From: Pseudomonas putida
GTDB lineage: Bacteria > Pseudomonadota > Gammaproteobacteria > Pseudomonadales > Pseudomonadaceae
Assembly (NCBI RefSeq): GCF_002906855.1
Contig: NZ_MINI01000028.1
Location: 558,001 to 622,000, forward strand
Direction of reading: 5' to 3'
Length of the DNA: 64,000 nucleotides
Position 1 is the stretch's first letter. Every line of letters starts with the position of its first letter. The translations under genes were made by a program, and so were the position numbers. The notes beneath the pieces are model-generated. The model worked only from the letters and a program-made list of their open reading frames with translations. It had not been told where the DNA came from and made no database searches. Of the stretch, positions 9,615 to 18,601 are shown piece by piece.

Positions 9615-9667
9615 TCGACCTTCTGCCAAAGATGCACGCGCGTGCCCCGGCCGGTAGACTGCGGGGC

Positions 9668-10483
9668 ATGAGCCGAGCACACGAAAACACCACAATAAAC
9701 CTGCCGTTTCATGCCCTGCAGCAATGGCACAGCGCCTTGCAACAGGCCTTCGCCCACAGCGAGGGCCCGGACGCGCTGGCTTGGCTGGCGGCAGCCATCA
9801 GCCAGCTGGTGGCCGCCGAGTCGATGCTGATCAGCCTCGAACGCAAGGGCCAGCCGCCGCAGCTGCTGTATCAGCAGGGCATCCCGGCCCGCTACCACGA
9901 GGCGGTGCTGGAGCGCTATTTCGCCGCGGGCTACCTGCTCGACCCGTTCTGCCTGGCGGTGCAGAAGGGCCTGGCGCAGGGCTTCTACCACCTGGAAGAC
10001 ATCGCCCCGGACAACTTTTTCGACAGCGACTACTACAAGACCTACTACCTGGGCACCGGCTGCAGCGAAGACAGCTACTTCATCGTCGACCTGGGTAACG
10101 ACAGCAAGATCTCCCTGAGCCTGTTCCAGGGCTGCAGCGGTGCGCGCCTGGGTGTGGAACAACTGCACCTGTTGCAGGCGGTGGAACCGATGGTGCGCGA
10201 GCTGCTGATGCGCTTTGCCCGGCATGGCCTGGAGCAGCAGCCAGAAGCGAAAGAGAGCGTGCAGGCCGCGTTCGACAGCTTTGGTTGCGGGGTGCTGACC
10301 GAGCGCGAACGGCAAGTGGCGCAGATGGTGTTGCAGGGGCATTCGGTGAAGTCCACGGCCCATGAGCTGGGCATCTCACCCGAGACCGTGCGGATGCACC
10401 GCAAGAACTTGTACCTGAAGCTGGACATCAACTCGCAATCGGAGCTGTTCGCCCAGTTCATCGGCTGGTTGCGGCGGATCTGA
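9668..10483 (+). CDS. LuxR-family transcriptional regulator
   Basis: Regulator of 271 residues with a C-terminal LuxR/GerE helix-turn-helix (LTERERQVAQMVLQGHSVK ... PETVRMHRKNLYLKL, about residues 208-252). The N-terminal two thirds has no domain I can name; it is not a recognisable receiver or autoinducer domain. In-frame alternative starts exist at 9611 (overlapping the aminotransferase stop as ATGA) and 9632, which would lengthen it by up to 19 residues. It sits directly behind the polyamine genes and is probably their local regulator. Confidence 0.85.
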   Translation: MSRAHENTTINLPFHALQQWHSALQQAFAHSEGPDALAWLAAAISQLVAAESMLISLERKGQPPQLLYQQGIPARYHEAVLERYFAAGYLLDPFCLAVQKGLAQGFYHLEDIAPDNFFDSDYYKTYYLGTGCSEDSYFIVDLGNDSKISLSLFQGCSGARLGVEQLHLLQAVEPMVRELLMRFARHGLEQQPEAKESVQAAFDSFGCGVLTERERQVAQMVLQGHSVKSTAHELGISPETVRMHRKNLYLKLDINSQSELFAQFIGWLRRI

Positions 10484-10489
10484 GCGGGC

Positions 10490-11131
10490 TCACCAGCGCA
10501 GCAGGCGCGGGCCCAGCCAGGTGCCGAGCGCGGTCGGCAGCAGCATGCCAAGCACGTACCACAGGCCCCAGAACGGCACGCCCATCTCCGGGCAGTGCAG
10601 GCAGTAGGCCAAGGTGGCGGTTGACCCGGCTAGAAGGCCGCCAGCGGCACCCGCCTGGCGCAGGCGGGTCGGGGCCAGGCCGCGCAAGGCCCAGAACACG
10701 CTGACCAGTCCTGGCAGCGACAACAAAGTGATGTTCAGCGCGCATGTGCGCCAGGTGCGGCCGAACAGCAGGTCGGCGCGCGCATCCAGCGGGGCGCCGG
10801 CCAGGCTCAGCGCCGCGCCCAGCCACAGCAGCAGCAGGGGCAGGCCCAGCAGCCCCCAGGCCAGGCCACCGCGCACGCCCGGCCTGGCCAGCCGGCTGGT
10901 CAGCCACAACCCGAGCAACGCCAGGCTGCCGGGCAAGGCCACCTTGGCCCAGAACAGCGGCGTGCGCGCCACCTCGGCCAGGTCGCTGCGCACGCCGTAG
11001 AGGGCCGCGGTCATCAGCACTGCGGCCAGGCCGCCCAGCAACACGGCCAGCCCCAGGCGCCGAATCGTGGCGTTGTGCTGTACCGGGCCTTCGCCTGCAG
11101 CCAGCAGGCAGATCAGGTCATCGGTCTTCAT
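10490..11131 (-). CDS. NrsF-type anti-sigma factor (DUF1109)
   Basis: Integral membrane protein of 213 residues with about six hydrophobic segments. It matches the NrsF/DUF1109 family, which holds a partner ECF sigma factor at the membrane until a signal (metal or oxidative stress in known cases) releases it. A short cytoplasmic N-terminus (MKTDDLICLLAAGEGPV) precedes the first helix, as in the family, and there is a Cys-containing 'CLHCPEMG' segment late in the protein. Its ATG at 11131 overlaps the end of the sigma gene by 14 bp and has GGAGG about 10 bp upstream, so the two are translated together. Confidence 0.9.
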   Translation of the reverse strand: MKTDDLICLLAAGEGPVQHNATIRRLGLAVLLGGLAAVLMTAALYGVRSDLAEVARTPLFWAKVALPGSLALLGLWLTSRLARPGVRGGLAWGLLGLPLLLLWLGAALSLAGAPLDARADLLFGRTWRTCALNITLLSLPGLVSVFWALRGLAPTRLRQAGAAGGLLAGSTATLAYCLHCPEMGVPFWGLWYVLGMLLPTALGTWLGPRLLRW

Positions 11132-11705
11132 CGTCGTATTTACCTCCAATCAACCTGGCCAGGGCCTTCAGGCCACGGTGTATGCCCACCTTGACCGCTG
11201 AGCTGGAAAGCCCGGTCAGCTGCGCGGTTTCCTCCACCGACAGTCCCTGCAACTTCACGTGGACAATCGGCAGCCGCTGGCGCTCGGGCAGCTGTTGCAG
11301 CAGCTTGGCCAGGTCGCGGCTGGCTTCGGCCGGCTCGGCATCGCTGCTGGCGAACAGTTCTGCGTCGTCATCCAGTGGCGCGCTGTGCGCATCAAGGCGG
11401 GCGCGGTTACGCAGGTAGTCGACCAGCTTGTAGCGGGCGATCGCCTGCACCCACGCGGTTAGCGGCTGTCGTGCCTGATAAGTATGCCGCGCGTTGTGCA
11501 CCGCCAGCAGCACCTCCTGCAGCAGGTCCTCGATCTCGGCCGGGCGACTGGCCAGGCGCCGCCGCAGAAACGCCCGTATATGCAGCGCCAGGGCGGCGAG
11601 GAAGGCCCGGTAGGCCTGCGCGTCGCCCGCCAGCCCGGCCAGCAGCAAGGCTTGCAGCTGGGCTTCGCGCGCATCGAGCACTGCCTGTGAGTTAGTTCGT
11701 TGCAT
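11118..11705 (-). CDS. ECF-family RNA polymerase sigma factor (SigF-like, partner of NrsF)
   Basis: Sigma-70 family ECF factor, up to 195 residues. Region 2 is visible in 'EIEDLLQEVLLAVHNARHTY' with 'PLTAWVQAIARYKLVDYLR', and region 4 in 'LPERQRLPIVHVKLQGLSVEETA ... SAVKVGIHRGLKAL'. It pairs with the overlapping NrsF gene and is divergent from the bufferin operon. A predicted ECF promoter (11693-11722, minus) overlaps the ATG at 11703-11705, so the true start may lie further in, for example GTG 11681 (187 residues). The promoter match implies autoregulation. Confidence 0.9.
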   Translation of the reverse strand: MQRTNSQAVLDAREAQLQALLLAGLAGDAQAYRAFLAALALHIRAFLRRRLASRPAEIEDLLQEVLLAVHNARHTYQARQPLTAWVQAIARYKLVDYLRNRARLDAHSAPLDDDAELFASSDAEPAEASRDLAKLLQQLPERQRLPIVHVKLQGLSVEETAQLTGLSSSAVKVGIHRGLKALARLIGGKYDDEDR

Positions 11706-11722
11706 GGGCCGCCTGGGTTACA
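11693..11722 (-). promoter_or_regulatory. ECF-type promoter of the sigma factor gene
   Basis: Read on the minus strand: TGTAACC, 16 bp, CGAACTA. This is identical in both boxes and in spacing to the element upstream of bufA (12113-12142). It overlaps the annotated ATG of the sigma gene. Confidence 0.65.
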
Positions 11723-11812
11723 CCGTGGGTGCATTTTCGGTGAGCCAGCCGTCGGCGACCCCCTGGATTGAAACCATAGGCGCTGTACGGAAAATATCTA
11801 CAAACCATTTTC

Positions 11813-12056
11813 AGCGCCTATGAGATCGAGCGCCGCCCGCGCGGCGCATCGCGAGCTACGCTCGCTCCTACGTTTGTTTCGGGCCAATTATTCCTGTGGG
11901 ATTTGCGCGCGAATCCCTTGGCGCCTGTCTATATATCGCGCCGTACCAACAAGGCGGTCGCGCGAGCCGTCACAGGCGTTACTGGCCCGAAACAAACGTA
12001 GGAGCGAGCGTAGCTCGCGATGCGCCGCGCGGGCGGCGCTCGATCTCATAGGCGCT
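11813..12056. repeat. Inverted pair of REP elements: perfect 74-bp arms around a 96-bp centre
   Basis: Bases 11813-11886 and 11983-12056 are exact reverse complements over 74 bp. The outer ends start AGCGCCTATGAGATCGAGCG, the P. putida-type REP core with the GC-rich palindrome GCCGCCCGCGCGGCG. Similarity continues imperfectly into the 96-bp centre. It sits in the 490-bp gap between the divergent sigma factor and bufA genes. A single diverged copy of the same REP core occurs at 57673-57708. Confidence 0.9.
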
Positions 12057-12112
12057 AAACCTCTCAGATCAGGCTCAGCACCACCCGGTTGAGCGAAAAA
12101 TTTTTCCAGGGC

Positions 12113-12142
12113 TGTAACCGGATCCGCACACGCCACGAACTA
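12113..12142 (+). promoter_or_regulatory. ECF-type promoter of the bufferin operon
   Basis: TGTAACC (12113-12119), 16 bp, CGAACTA (12136-12142), 53 bp before the bufA start codon. Same boxes and spacing as the element in front of the sigma gene, so the adjacent ECF factor is the likely user. Confidence 0.7.
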
Positions 12143-12195
12143 CTCCATGAGCCGCCGGTAAACCTGCCACGGCCACCCACTCTGGAGACTTCAGC

Positions 12196-12483
12196 ATGAA
12201 AACCTTAGCCCTCGCCACCGCTGCCCTGGCCCTCGCTTCGCTGGCAAGTGCCGCCATCGCGGCCACCCCCACCCAGCCAGCCGGCAGCGGCGCCGCCATG
12301 GAAAAATGCTACGGCGTCGCCATGGCCGGCAAGAATGACTGCAAGGCGGGCGCCGGTACCACCTGCGCCGGTTCTGCAAAAAAGGATTACGACGGCATGC
12401 ACTGGAAGAACGTCCCGGCCGGCACCTGCACTTCGATCAAGACCCCGAACGGCATGGGCTCGCTGACCCCGATCCAGTCCTGA
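12196..12483 (+). CDS. bufA1: Bufferin-type RiPP precursor (DUF2282), BufA1-like
   Basis: Small exported protein of 95 residues. A Sec signal peptide covers about residues 1-23 (ending AIAAT). The mature part has four cysteines at 38, 49, 57 and 78 within EKCYG, NDCK, TTCAG and PAGTC, which is the pattern of the DUF2282 family. Members of this family are substrates of the neighbouring MNIO enzyme, which converts cysteines to thiazole-like groups, and are proposed periplasmic copper buffers. It is the first gene after the ECF promoter and has GGAG 10 bp upstream of the start. The metal role here rests on family knowledge, not on this sequence alone. Confidence 0.9.
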   Translation: MKTLALATAALALASLASAAIAATPTQPAGSGAAMEKCYGVAMAGKNDCKAGAGTTCAGSAKKDYDGMHWKNVPAGTCTSIKTPNGMGSLTPIQS

Positions 12484-12499
12484 GCAGCGGAGGCCGACC

Positions 12500-13333
12500 A
12501 TGAATGGCAAGGCAGCACTGGGCGCCGGGATCGGGCTCAAGGCCGAGCACTACGACGCGGCGCTGGCGTGCAGCGCCGAGGGGCTCTGGTTCGAAGTTCA
12601 CCCGGAGAACTACATGGTCGGCGGCCCGCGCCTTGCCTGGTTGTTGCGCATCGCCGAGCACCACCCGCTGTCGCTGCACGGCGTGGCGCTGTCGCTGGCG
12701 GCCGATGCCGACCCGGACCCGCAGCACCTGCAGCGTTTGCGCACGCTGATCGACCAGGTCCGGCCGCTGCTGGTGTCCGAGCACCTGGCCTGGTCGACCT
12801 GGCGCGGCGCCTATCATCCCGACCTGCTGCCGTTCCCGCGCAGCAGCGAGGCCCTGGCCCGTATCAGCCGCAACATCCAGCGCAGCCAGGAAGCGCTGGG
12901 GCGGCGCATCTTGATCGAGAACCCCAGCCATTACCTGCAGCTGGACGGGCATGAATGGGACGAAATCGACTTCCTCGCCGAACTGGCCCGGCGTACCGGT
13001 TGCGGGCTGCTGCTGGACGTCAACAACGTGTACGTCAGTGCGCACAACCTGGGTTTCAGTGCCAGCGGTTACCTGGACCGCTTTCCCGCACAGGCGATCA
13101 GCGAAATCCACCTGGCCGGTTACAGCCACGACGCACAAGGCAGTTTGTTGATCGACTCGCACGATGCGCGTGTCGCAGCGCCGGTCTGGGCGCTTTACCG
13201 GCGCCTGATCGCCCGCATCGGCCCGCGCCCGACGCTGGTCGAGCGTGATGGCAATGTCCCGTCGTTCAATGAACTGCTGGGCGAACGGGCCGTGGCCCAG
13301 GCGACCCTGAACAGCTCTGGAGAGCAGCCATGA
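12500..13333 (+). CDS. bufB1: MNIO-family (DUF692) peptide-modifying oxidative enzyme, BufB1-like
   Basis: Protein of 277 residues, the multinuclear non-heme iron oxidase family (formerly DUF692), with a TIM-barrel fold. Family segments in order: [69 protein letters not shown] and [10 protein letters not shown]. The His, Glu and Asp residues in these supply the iron ligands in characterised members. It starts 16 bp after the precursor gene and overlaps the next gene by 4 bp (ATGA). The likely reaction is four-electron oxidation of precursor cysteines. Confidence 0.93.
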   Translation: MNGKAALGAGIGLKAEHYDAALACSAEGLWFEVHPENYMVGGPRLAWLLRIAEHHPLSLHGVALSLAADADPDPQHLQRLRTLIDQVRPLLVSEHLAWSTWRGAYHPDLLPFPRSSEALARISRNIQRSQEALGRRILIENPSHYLQLDGHEWDEIDFLAELARRTGCGLLLDVNNVYVSAHNLGFSASGYLDRFPAQAISEIHLAGYSHDAQGSLLIDSHDARVAAPVWALYRRLIARIGPRPTLVERDGNVPSFNELLGERAVAQATLNSSGEQP

Positions 13334-14085
13334 ACCTCACCTTGAGCCAGTTCCAGGACGCGTTCGTCGCAGCCCTGCAGGGGCGCCCGGCGCCAGGGCT
13401 GGCGGCGCTCACCGAGCAGCCAGCGTTCGCGGTGTACCGCAACACGGTCATGGCCGGCTGCGTGGAGGCGTTGTGTGACAACTTTCCCAGTGTGCTGGCC
13501 CTGGTCGGGCGTGAATGGATGGAAGCGGCCGCAGCGGCCTACGCACGGCAAGCGCCACCCGACGACCCCCGACTGATCCATTACGGCGCAGCCTTCGCCG
13601 ACTTTCTCGAGCAGGCGCAGGCACAACATGGCGTGCCGTACCTGGCCGCGGTTGCACGGCTGGATGCCCGCTGGAACGAGGCCTTCAGCGCGCTCGATGC
13701 GCCTTGCCTCGACTTGGCCGAGCTGGCGGGCATGACGGCCGGCGACCTGGCGCGTAGCGTCCTGTACCCCCGTGACAATGCCCGCTGGCACTGGTGCGCG
13801 GCGCATCCGGCCTACCGCCTCTGGCGCTGTGGCCGCGAGCAGCTGGCCTGGGCGGATGATCAACCCTGGGCCGGTGAAGGCGTGCTGTTCGTCGGCGGCC
13901 CCGAGGGCGTCAGTCACCAGCCGCTGGAGCAGGGCGGCTGTGCGTTCCTGCAGGCCTGTGCAGCCGGGCAGTCCCTTGAACAGGCTTCTGAGTTTGCCCA
14001 ACACACCCAACCGGATCTGGACTTCGGCGACCTGCTCGGCCGCCTAGTCGCTGCACAGGTCTTCCGACCGCTCAGCTTTTCTTGA
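13330..14085 (+). CDS. bufC1: DUF2063 partner protein of the MNIO enzyme, BufC1-like
   Basis: Protein of 251 residues with the DUF2063 domain at the N-terminus ([40 protein letters not shown]). Family members bind the precursor and present it to the MNIO enzyme. A conserved 'LDARWNEAF' segment follows, and the C-terminal third resembles the second, winged-helix-like part of the family. Start ATG overlaps the bufB stop, so the enzyme and partner are made in step. Confidence 0.9.
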   Translation: MNLTLSQFQDAFVAALQGRPAPGLAALTEQPAFAVYRNTVMAGCVEALCDNFPSVLALVGREWMEAAAAAYARQAPPDDPRLIHYGAAFADFLEQAQAQHGVPYLAAVARLDARWNEAFSALDAPCLDLAELAGMTAGDLARSVLYPRDNARWHWCAAHPAYRLWRCGREQLAWADDQPWAGEGVLFVGGPEGVSHQPLEQGGCAFLQACAAGQSLEQASEFAQHTQPDLDFGDLLGRLVAAQVFRPLSFS

Positions 14086-14095
14086 GGAAACCGCC

Positions 14096-14563
14096 ATGGA
14101 CCACGTTCACCCCACACCCTCGGCCAGTAGCCTGCGGCACGCCTGGAGCAGGCTTGCCGATGCGCTGCAGCAACTTCTGGGCGACAGCGTCTTGTGTCTG
14201 GTTGCGCGGTTCGGTATTGCCTCGGTGTTCTTCCTTTCCGGGCGAACCAAGGTCGAAGGCTGGCTGACCATCACGCCGAGTACCTATGAGCTGTTTCGTA
14301 CCGAATACTCGCTGCCGCTGATTTCCCCCTGGCTGGCGGCGCACCTTGCGACTTACGCCGAGCACCTGTTCTCGCTGCTGCTGGTGCTGGGCCTGATGAC
14401 CCGTCTGTCGGCCCTGGCGTTGCTGGGCATGACCACGGTGATCGAAGTCTTCGTCTACCCCGATGCATGGCCCACCCACCTGACCTGGGCAGGCCTGCTC
14501 CTGCTGTTGATTGCGCGAGGGGCGGGCCGGTTGTCCCTGGATCACCTGCTGAAAGTGCGCTGA
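14096..14563 (+). CDS. DoxX-family membrane protein, fourth gene of the bufferin operon
   Basis: Membrane protein of 155 residues with four predicted transmembrane helices and the DoxX signature '[19 protein letters not shown]'. DoxX proteins close many DUF692 operons and are thought to act in electron transfer or quinone chemistry at the membrane. It lies 10 bp after bufC and is preceded by GAGGAAA. Probably the last gene; the next gene is convergent and ends at 14645. Confidence 0.88.
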   Translation: MDHVHPTPSASSLRHAWSRLADALQQLLGDSVLCLVARFGIASVFFLSGRTKVEGWLTITPSTYELFRTEYSLPLISPWLAAHLATYAEHLFSLLLVLGLMTRLSALALLGMTTVIEVFVYPDAWPTHLTWAGLLLLLIARGAGRLSLDHLLKVR

Positions 14564-14644
14564 TCGCTGGTCGGCACCACCCGCCACACGGCAAGCATGC
14601 AGTGTTGGCGAGCGGGGATCGTCCGTTTCGAGTAGCGGGGCGAA

Positions 14645-15562
14645 TCAGGGAGAGCCAGGCTGCGCTGCGCAGGTATCGAGGTCTTCGAGGAACGCCTGGA
14701 GGATGGGCGGGCGCGATACGCCGCGGCGGGTGACCATATCGAATGGCGAGCTCAGGTCCAGCGTGCTGGCGCCCAGGCGGCGCATGTCGCCGGTCTTGAT
14801 CCATTGCTCGGCGAAGTGCACCGGCAGGAAGCCGATATAGGCGCCGGAAATGATCAGGATCGCCGCCGCCTCAATGTTCTCCACGGTGGCATCGGCCTTG
14901 GTGATGCCCAATTGTTCCAAGTCGTACTGCTGCATGTAGCCGCGCACCACGATCCGGCTCTGGCGCACGTCCTCCATCAGCCGGCCGTTACTGGCGTTGC
15001 TGGCGAACAGCGGGTGACGCCGGCCACAGTAGAGCCCCAGGGCCTCGTCATACAGCGGCTGGTAGGACAGCCCCGCGACCCGCAAAGGGAAGTGGCCGAT
15101 AGCCAGGTGCAGCCGGCCATCGAGCACGCGTTCTTCAAGTTCCGCCGGGGCACCAATGTAGATGTGCAGGTGGGCATCGTGGCCGCGTGAAACAAAGCGC
15201 TGGGTGGTGCGCGGCAGGGGCGAGACGGGGTCGGTCAGGGTGGAGTCGATGATGCCCAGGTTGAGCTGGCCACTGATGTGCTGCTTGAGCACGTCGGCAT
15301 CCATGCAGAAGCTCTCCACGGCACTGAGCAGGCGCAGGGTCGCTTCATGGATGGCCACCCCTTGCTCGGTCAGGCGAAAGCCACTGCGCCCGCGCTGGCA
15401 GAGCTTGACCCCCAGGCGGGTTTCCAGGTGCGACATCTGTTCGCTGATGGTCGACTGGCCGGCATTGAGCGCGGCCTGCGCCGCCGAAAAGCCGCCGCAC
15501 CTGACAATCGTGGTGAAGACCCTAAGCAGCTTCAGGTCGACATCGTGGAGCTGGATCACCAT
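14645..15562 (-). CDS. LysR-family transcriptional regulator
   Basis: LysR regulator of about 305 residues. The winged helix-turn-helix is at the N-terminus (LKLLRVFTTIVRCGGFSAAQ ... STISEQMSHLETRLGVKL). The rest is the effector-binding domain. The start is uncertain: ATG 15562 has GGGAGG only 2 bp away, so GTG 15559 or the in-frame ATG 15583 are alternatives. It is divergent from the ureohydrolase operon across 265 bp, the usual arrangement for a LysR activator of that operon. Confidence 0.88.
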   Translation of the reverse strand: MVIQLHDVDLKLLRVFTTIVRCGGFSAAQAALNAGQSTISEQMSHLETRLGVKLCQRGRSGFRLTEQGVAIHEATLRLLSAVESFCMDADVLKQHISGQLNLGIIDSTLTDPVSPLPRTTQRFVSRGHDAHLHIYIGAPAELEERVLDGRLHLAIGHFPLRVAGLSYQPLYDEALGLYCGRRHPLFASNASNGRLMEDVRQSRIVVRGYMQQYDLEQLGITKADATVENIEAAAILIISGAYIGFLPVHFAEQWIKTGDMRRLGASTLDLSSPFDMVTRRGVSRPPILQAFLEDLDTCAAQPGSP

Positions 15563-15827
15563 AGCCTCCCGGCCGGGTTTCACATCGCCAGTGCTGATAT
15601 GAACACCCGTGCATTGTTCTTGTCACGCAAGCTAACCATGAGTGCCTGGCCACTGCAATGCCGGGCATCGCCGGGTTGAAGCGCCGATGGATACTTCGGA
15701 TGGCGCGATGTATGTATCTGCACTTGCGCATTTTTCCCCGCCGCAACGCTAGCCATAGTGGGTCGCAACGGTGGTCGAGCAGTCGCCCCGTCTCCTGAAA
15801 CAGAACAAGAACTGGAGAAACCAGAAC

Positions 15828-16799
15828 ATGGCAAAGCACGGTTACGAGTCCGGCCGCCTGAACCTGCCCTTTGTGGGCCATTGCACGTTCGCCAAGGCCC
15901 CGGTGTGCACCGACTGGGCGGCGATCGACGCCGATGTGGCAATCCTTGGCGCACCCAACGATATGGGCACCCAGTGGCGTTCCGGCGCACGTTTCGGACC
16001 CCGCGGCATTCGCGAGGCATCGACGTTGTTCTCCTTCGGCCATGCCGGCGCCTACGACTTCGAGGATGACGCCACCTACCTGACCGAAGACCAGGTGCGC
16101 ATGGTCGATGTCGGTGATGCCGATATCGTGCACACCGATATGGCCAGCAGCAATGCCAACATCGAGGCGGCGGTGCGGCAGATCCTTGCAGCAGGGGCCA
16201 TGCCAGTGGTGCTGGGCGGTGACCATTCGGTGCACGCCCCAGTGATCAAGGCGTTCGAAGGCCACGGGCCGATCCATATCGTGCACTTCGATGCCCACCT
16301 GGATTTCGTCGACGAGCGCCATGGCGTGCGCTACGGGCACGGCAGCCCGCTGCGCCGGGCATCGGAGCTGGAGCACATCGTTGGCATGACCCAGATGGGC
16401 ATCCGCAACGTGTCGTCCTCCAACCGAGACGACTACGATGCCGCGCGCGAGGCCGGCTCGCAGATCCTGTCGGTACGTGACGTGCGCCGGCTGGGCTGTG
16501 CGGGCGTACTGGCGAAGATCCCCGAAGGCCGCAATTACTACATCACCATCGACATCGACGGCTTCGACCCGTCCATCGCTCCAGGCACCGGCACCCCGAG
16601 CCATGGCGGATTCTTGTACTACGAAGTGCTGGAGATCATCCAGGCGCTGGCCCAGCGCAGCCACGGCCGCATTGTCGGCATGGACCTGGTCGAAGTGGCC
16701 CCGGCCTACGACCCCACCGGCATCACCTCGATCCTTGCCGCGCAACTGCTGATGAACAGCATCGGCTTCATCTTCCACGCGCGCGCCAAAGCCCGCTGA
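15828..16799 (+). CDS. Ureohydrolase (agmatinase / guanidinobutyrase family)
   Basis: Manganese-dependent hydrolase of 323 residues that releases urea from a guanidino compound. The five metal-ligand motifs are intact: GGDHSV (His133), HFDAHLD (Asp155, His157, Asp159) and TIDIDGFD (Asp242, Asp244). The start ATG 15828 has GGAG 10 bp upstream. A LysR gene is divergent; an aldehyde dehydrogenase, an NCS1 permease and a GMC oxidoreductase follow. This resembles the guanidinobutyrase gene neighbourhood of pseudomonads more than biosynthetic speB, so 4-guanidinobutyrate or a related alcohol is a fair guess for the substrate. Confidence 0.9.
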   Translation: MAKHGYESGRLNLPFVGHCTFAKAPVCTDWAAIDADVAILGAPNDMGTQWRSGARFGPRGIREASTLFSFGHAGAYDFEDDATYLTEDQVRMVDVGDADIVHTDMASSNANIEAAVRQILAAGAMPVVLGGDHSVHAPVIKAFEGHGPIHIVHFDAHLDFVDERHGVRYGHGSPLRRASELEHIVGMTQMGIRNVSSSNRDDYDAAREAGSQILSVRDVRRLGCAGVLAKIPEGRNYYITIDIDGFDPSIAPGTGTPSHGGFLYYEVLEIIQALAQRSHGRIVGMDLVEVAPAYDPTGITSILAAQLLMNSIGFIFHARAKAR

Positions 16800-16814
16800 T
16801 TCGGAGACTGTACT

Positions 16815-18323
16815 GTGGACCACAAGGTAAAAGCCTACTTGCAGGCCTTCGGTGTTTCCGAGGCGACCCAGCACTTTCTCAGCAAGCCGCAGCGCATGTT
16901 CATCGACGGCGCCTGGCTCGAGGCCAGCGATGGCGGCAGCGCCGAGGTGGTCGAGCCATCCACCGAGGGCGTGCTGACGCGCATCCCCATGGCCACCGCC
17001 GATGACCTCGATCGCGCCGTGCGAGCAGCACGGGCGCAGTTCGATGGCGGTGCCTGGAGCCAGCTCAAGCCGCTGGAGCGCGAGCGCCTGATCCATCGCC
17101 TGGCGGACCTGATCGAAACCCACGGCGACGAACTGGCGCAGATCGAGGCCATCGACATGGGCAAGTCGGTCGCCCAGGCGCGGGCGGTGGATATCCAGGG
17201 CACGGTCGATACCCTGCGCTATTTCGCCGGTTGGGCCAGCAAGATCCACGGGCGCACGGTCGAGCCTTCGCTGCCTGGCAACTACCTGGCATACACGCGC
17301 AAGGAAGCGGTGGGGGTGGTCGGCGCCATCGTGCCGTGGAACTTCCCGCTGCAGACCATGGCCTGGAAGCTCGGCGCGGCGCTGGCGACCGGTTGCACCG
17401 TGGTGGTCAAACCGGCTGAGCTGACCTCGTTGTCGGCGCTGCGCTTTGCCGAGCTGGTGCAGGCCTCGGGTATTCCCGACGGGGTGATCAACATCGTCAC
17501 CGGGCGCGGCAGCGTGGTCGGCGAGGCGATGTCACGCCACCCAGGCATCGACAAGCTGAGCTTTACCGGCTCGACACCGGTCGGCTGCTCGGTGGGCAAG
17601 TCGGCGATGGACCAGATGAAACGCCTGACCCTCGAACTGGGCGGCAAGTCGCCGGTGATCGTGTTCGCCGATGCGGACATCGAGGCAGCGGCGCAAGCGG
17701 TGGCCAATGGGGTGTTCTTCAACTCCGGGCAGGTGTGCGACGCTGGCACCCGTGCGTATGTCGAGCGCAGCGTCTACCCGGCGTTCCTCGAAGCGCTGGC
17801 ACGCTACACCGCCACCTTGAAGATCGCCCCGGGCCTGGACCCGGACTGTTTCATCAGCCCCATGGTGTCGCGCCAGCAAAAGCAGCGGGTGCTGGACTAC
17901 ATCGCCCTGGGCAAGGCCGAAGGCGCGCAGGTGTACTACGGCGGCGAGCCGCTGCACGGCCCGGGCTTCTTCGTGCAGCCCACGGTCTTCGCCAACTGCA
18001 GCAACGACATGCGCGTGGTGCGCGAGGAGATCTTCGGCCCGGTGCTGGTGACCCAGCCGTTCGACACCCAGGAACAGGCGCTGGCCCTGGCCAACGATTC
18101 GGAGTTCGGCCTGGCGGCAGCGATCTACTCCAACGACCTGGGCAAGGTCCATGGGCTGATTCCGAAACTGCGTGCGGGCACGGTATACGTCAACGCCCAC
18201 AGCACCCTGGACCCGTCCATGCCGTTTGGCGGCTACAAGCAATCGGGCTATGGCAAGGACATGGGCGCAGAACAACTGGAGTTCCTGCTGGAGACCAAGG
18301 CGGTCTGGATCACCCTGCCCTGA
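16815..18323 (+). CDS. Aldehyde dehydrogenase (NAD(P)+-dependent)
   Basis: Aldehyde dehydrogenase of 502 residues. It has the cofactor segment 'GAIVPWNFPLQTMAWKLG', the glutamate region 'TLELGGKSPVIVFADAD' and the catalytic cysteine at residue 308 in 'NSGQVCDAGTRAY'. GTG start at 16815 has GGAGA upstream; the gap to the ureohydrolase is 15 bp. It probably oxidises the aminoaldehyde made by the co-encoded GMC oxidoreductase or by a transaminase, giving an omega-amino acid. Residue-level specificity is not readable. Confidence 0.93.
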   Translation: MDHKVKAYLQAFGVSEATQHFLSKPQRMFIDGAWLEASDGGSAEVVEPSTEGVLTRIPMATADDLDRAVRAARAQFDGGAWSQLKPLERERLIHRLADLIETHGDELAQIEAIDMGKSVAQARAVDIQGTVDTLRYFAGWASKIHGRTVEPSLPGNYLAYTRKEAVGVVGAIVPWNFPLQTMAWKLGAALATGCTVVVKPAELTSLSALRFAELVQASGIPDGVINIVTGRGSVVGEAMSRHPGIDKLSFTGSTPVGCSVGKSAMDQMKRLTLELGGKSPVIVFADADIEAAAQAVANGVFFNSGQVCDAGTRAYVERSVYPAFLEALARYTATLKIAPGLDPDCFISPMVSRQQKQRVLDYIALGKAEGAQVYYGGEPLHGPGFFVQPTVFANCSNDMRVVREEIFGPVLVTQPFDTQEQALALANDSEFGLAAAIYSNDLGKVHGLIPKLRAGTVYVNAHSTLDPSMPFGGYKQSGYGKDMGAEQLEFLLETKAVWITLP

Positions 18324-18421
18324 GGTAGCAGGGCCGTCCTGCGCCGCTGAAGGTTGGCCGGCGGCGCAGGTTTATCGAATGCATCGAATTTCAATAACAA
18401 GAACCTGTCGAGGTGATGCCG

Positions 18422-18601
18422 ATGAACAGCCAAGTGGATGTCGAGCGTGCGCAAGACCTGGAAAGGCGCCTGCGCGCCTATGAAGAGCTGGAGAACAGCG
18501 CCCGCTGGCCGGGCGCCCTGACTGCGCGGGACGTGGTGGCGCTGGCGCTGCTGACGCTGGTGATGGTGGCCGGCGCGTACTACCTGGGAGGCCAGCCATG
18601 A
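18422..18601 (+). CDS. Small single-pass membrane protein coupled to an NCS1 permease
   Basis: Protein of 59 residues with a charged coiled-coil-like N-terminal half (ERAQDLERRLRAYEELE) and one transmembrane helix (about residues 38-55, ALALLTLVMVAGAYYLGG). Its stop overlaps the start of the permease as ATGA. Start ATG 18422 follows AGGTGAT. I know no named family; the layout is like that of the small membrane subunits found before some sodium/solute symporters. Confidence 0.75.
   Translation: MNSQVDVERAQDLERRLRAYEELENSARWPGALTARDVVALALLTLVMVAGAYYLGGQP

Noticed and set aside
8954..9667. In-frame extension upstream of the LuxR gene to 8954
   Set aside because: It lies over the aminotransferase in another frame and has no domain; the regulator starts at 9668 or at most 9611.
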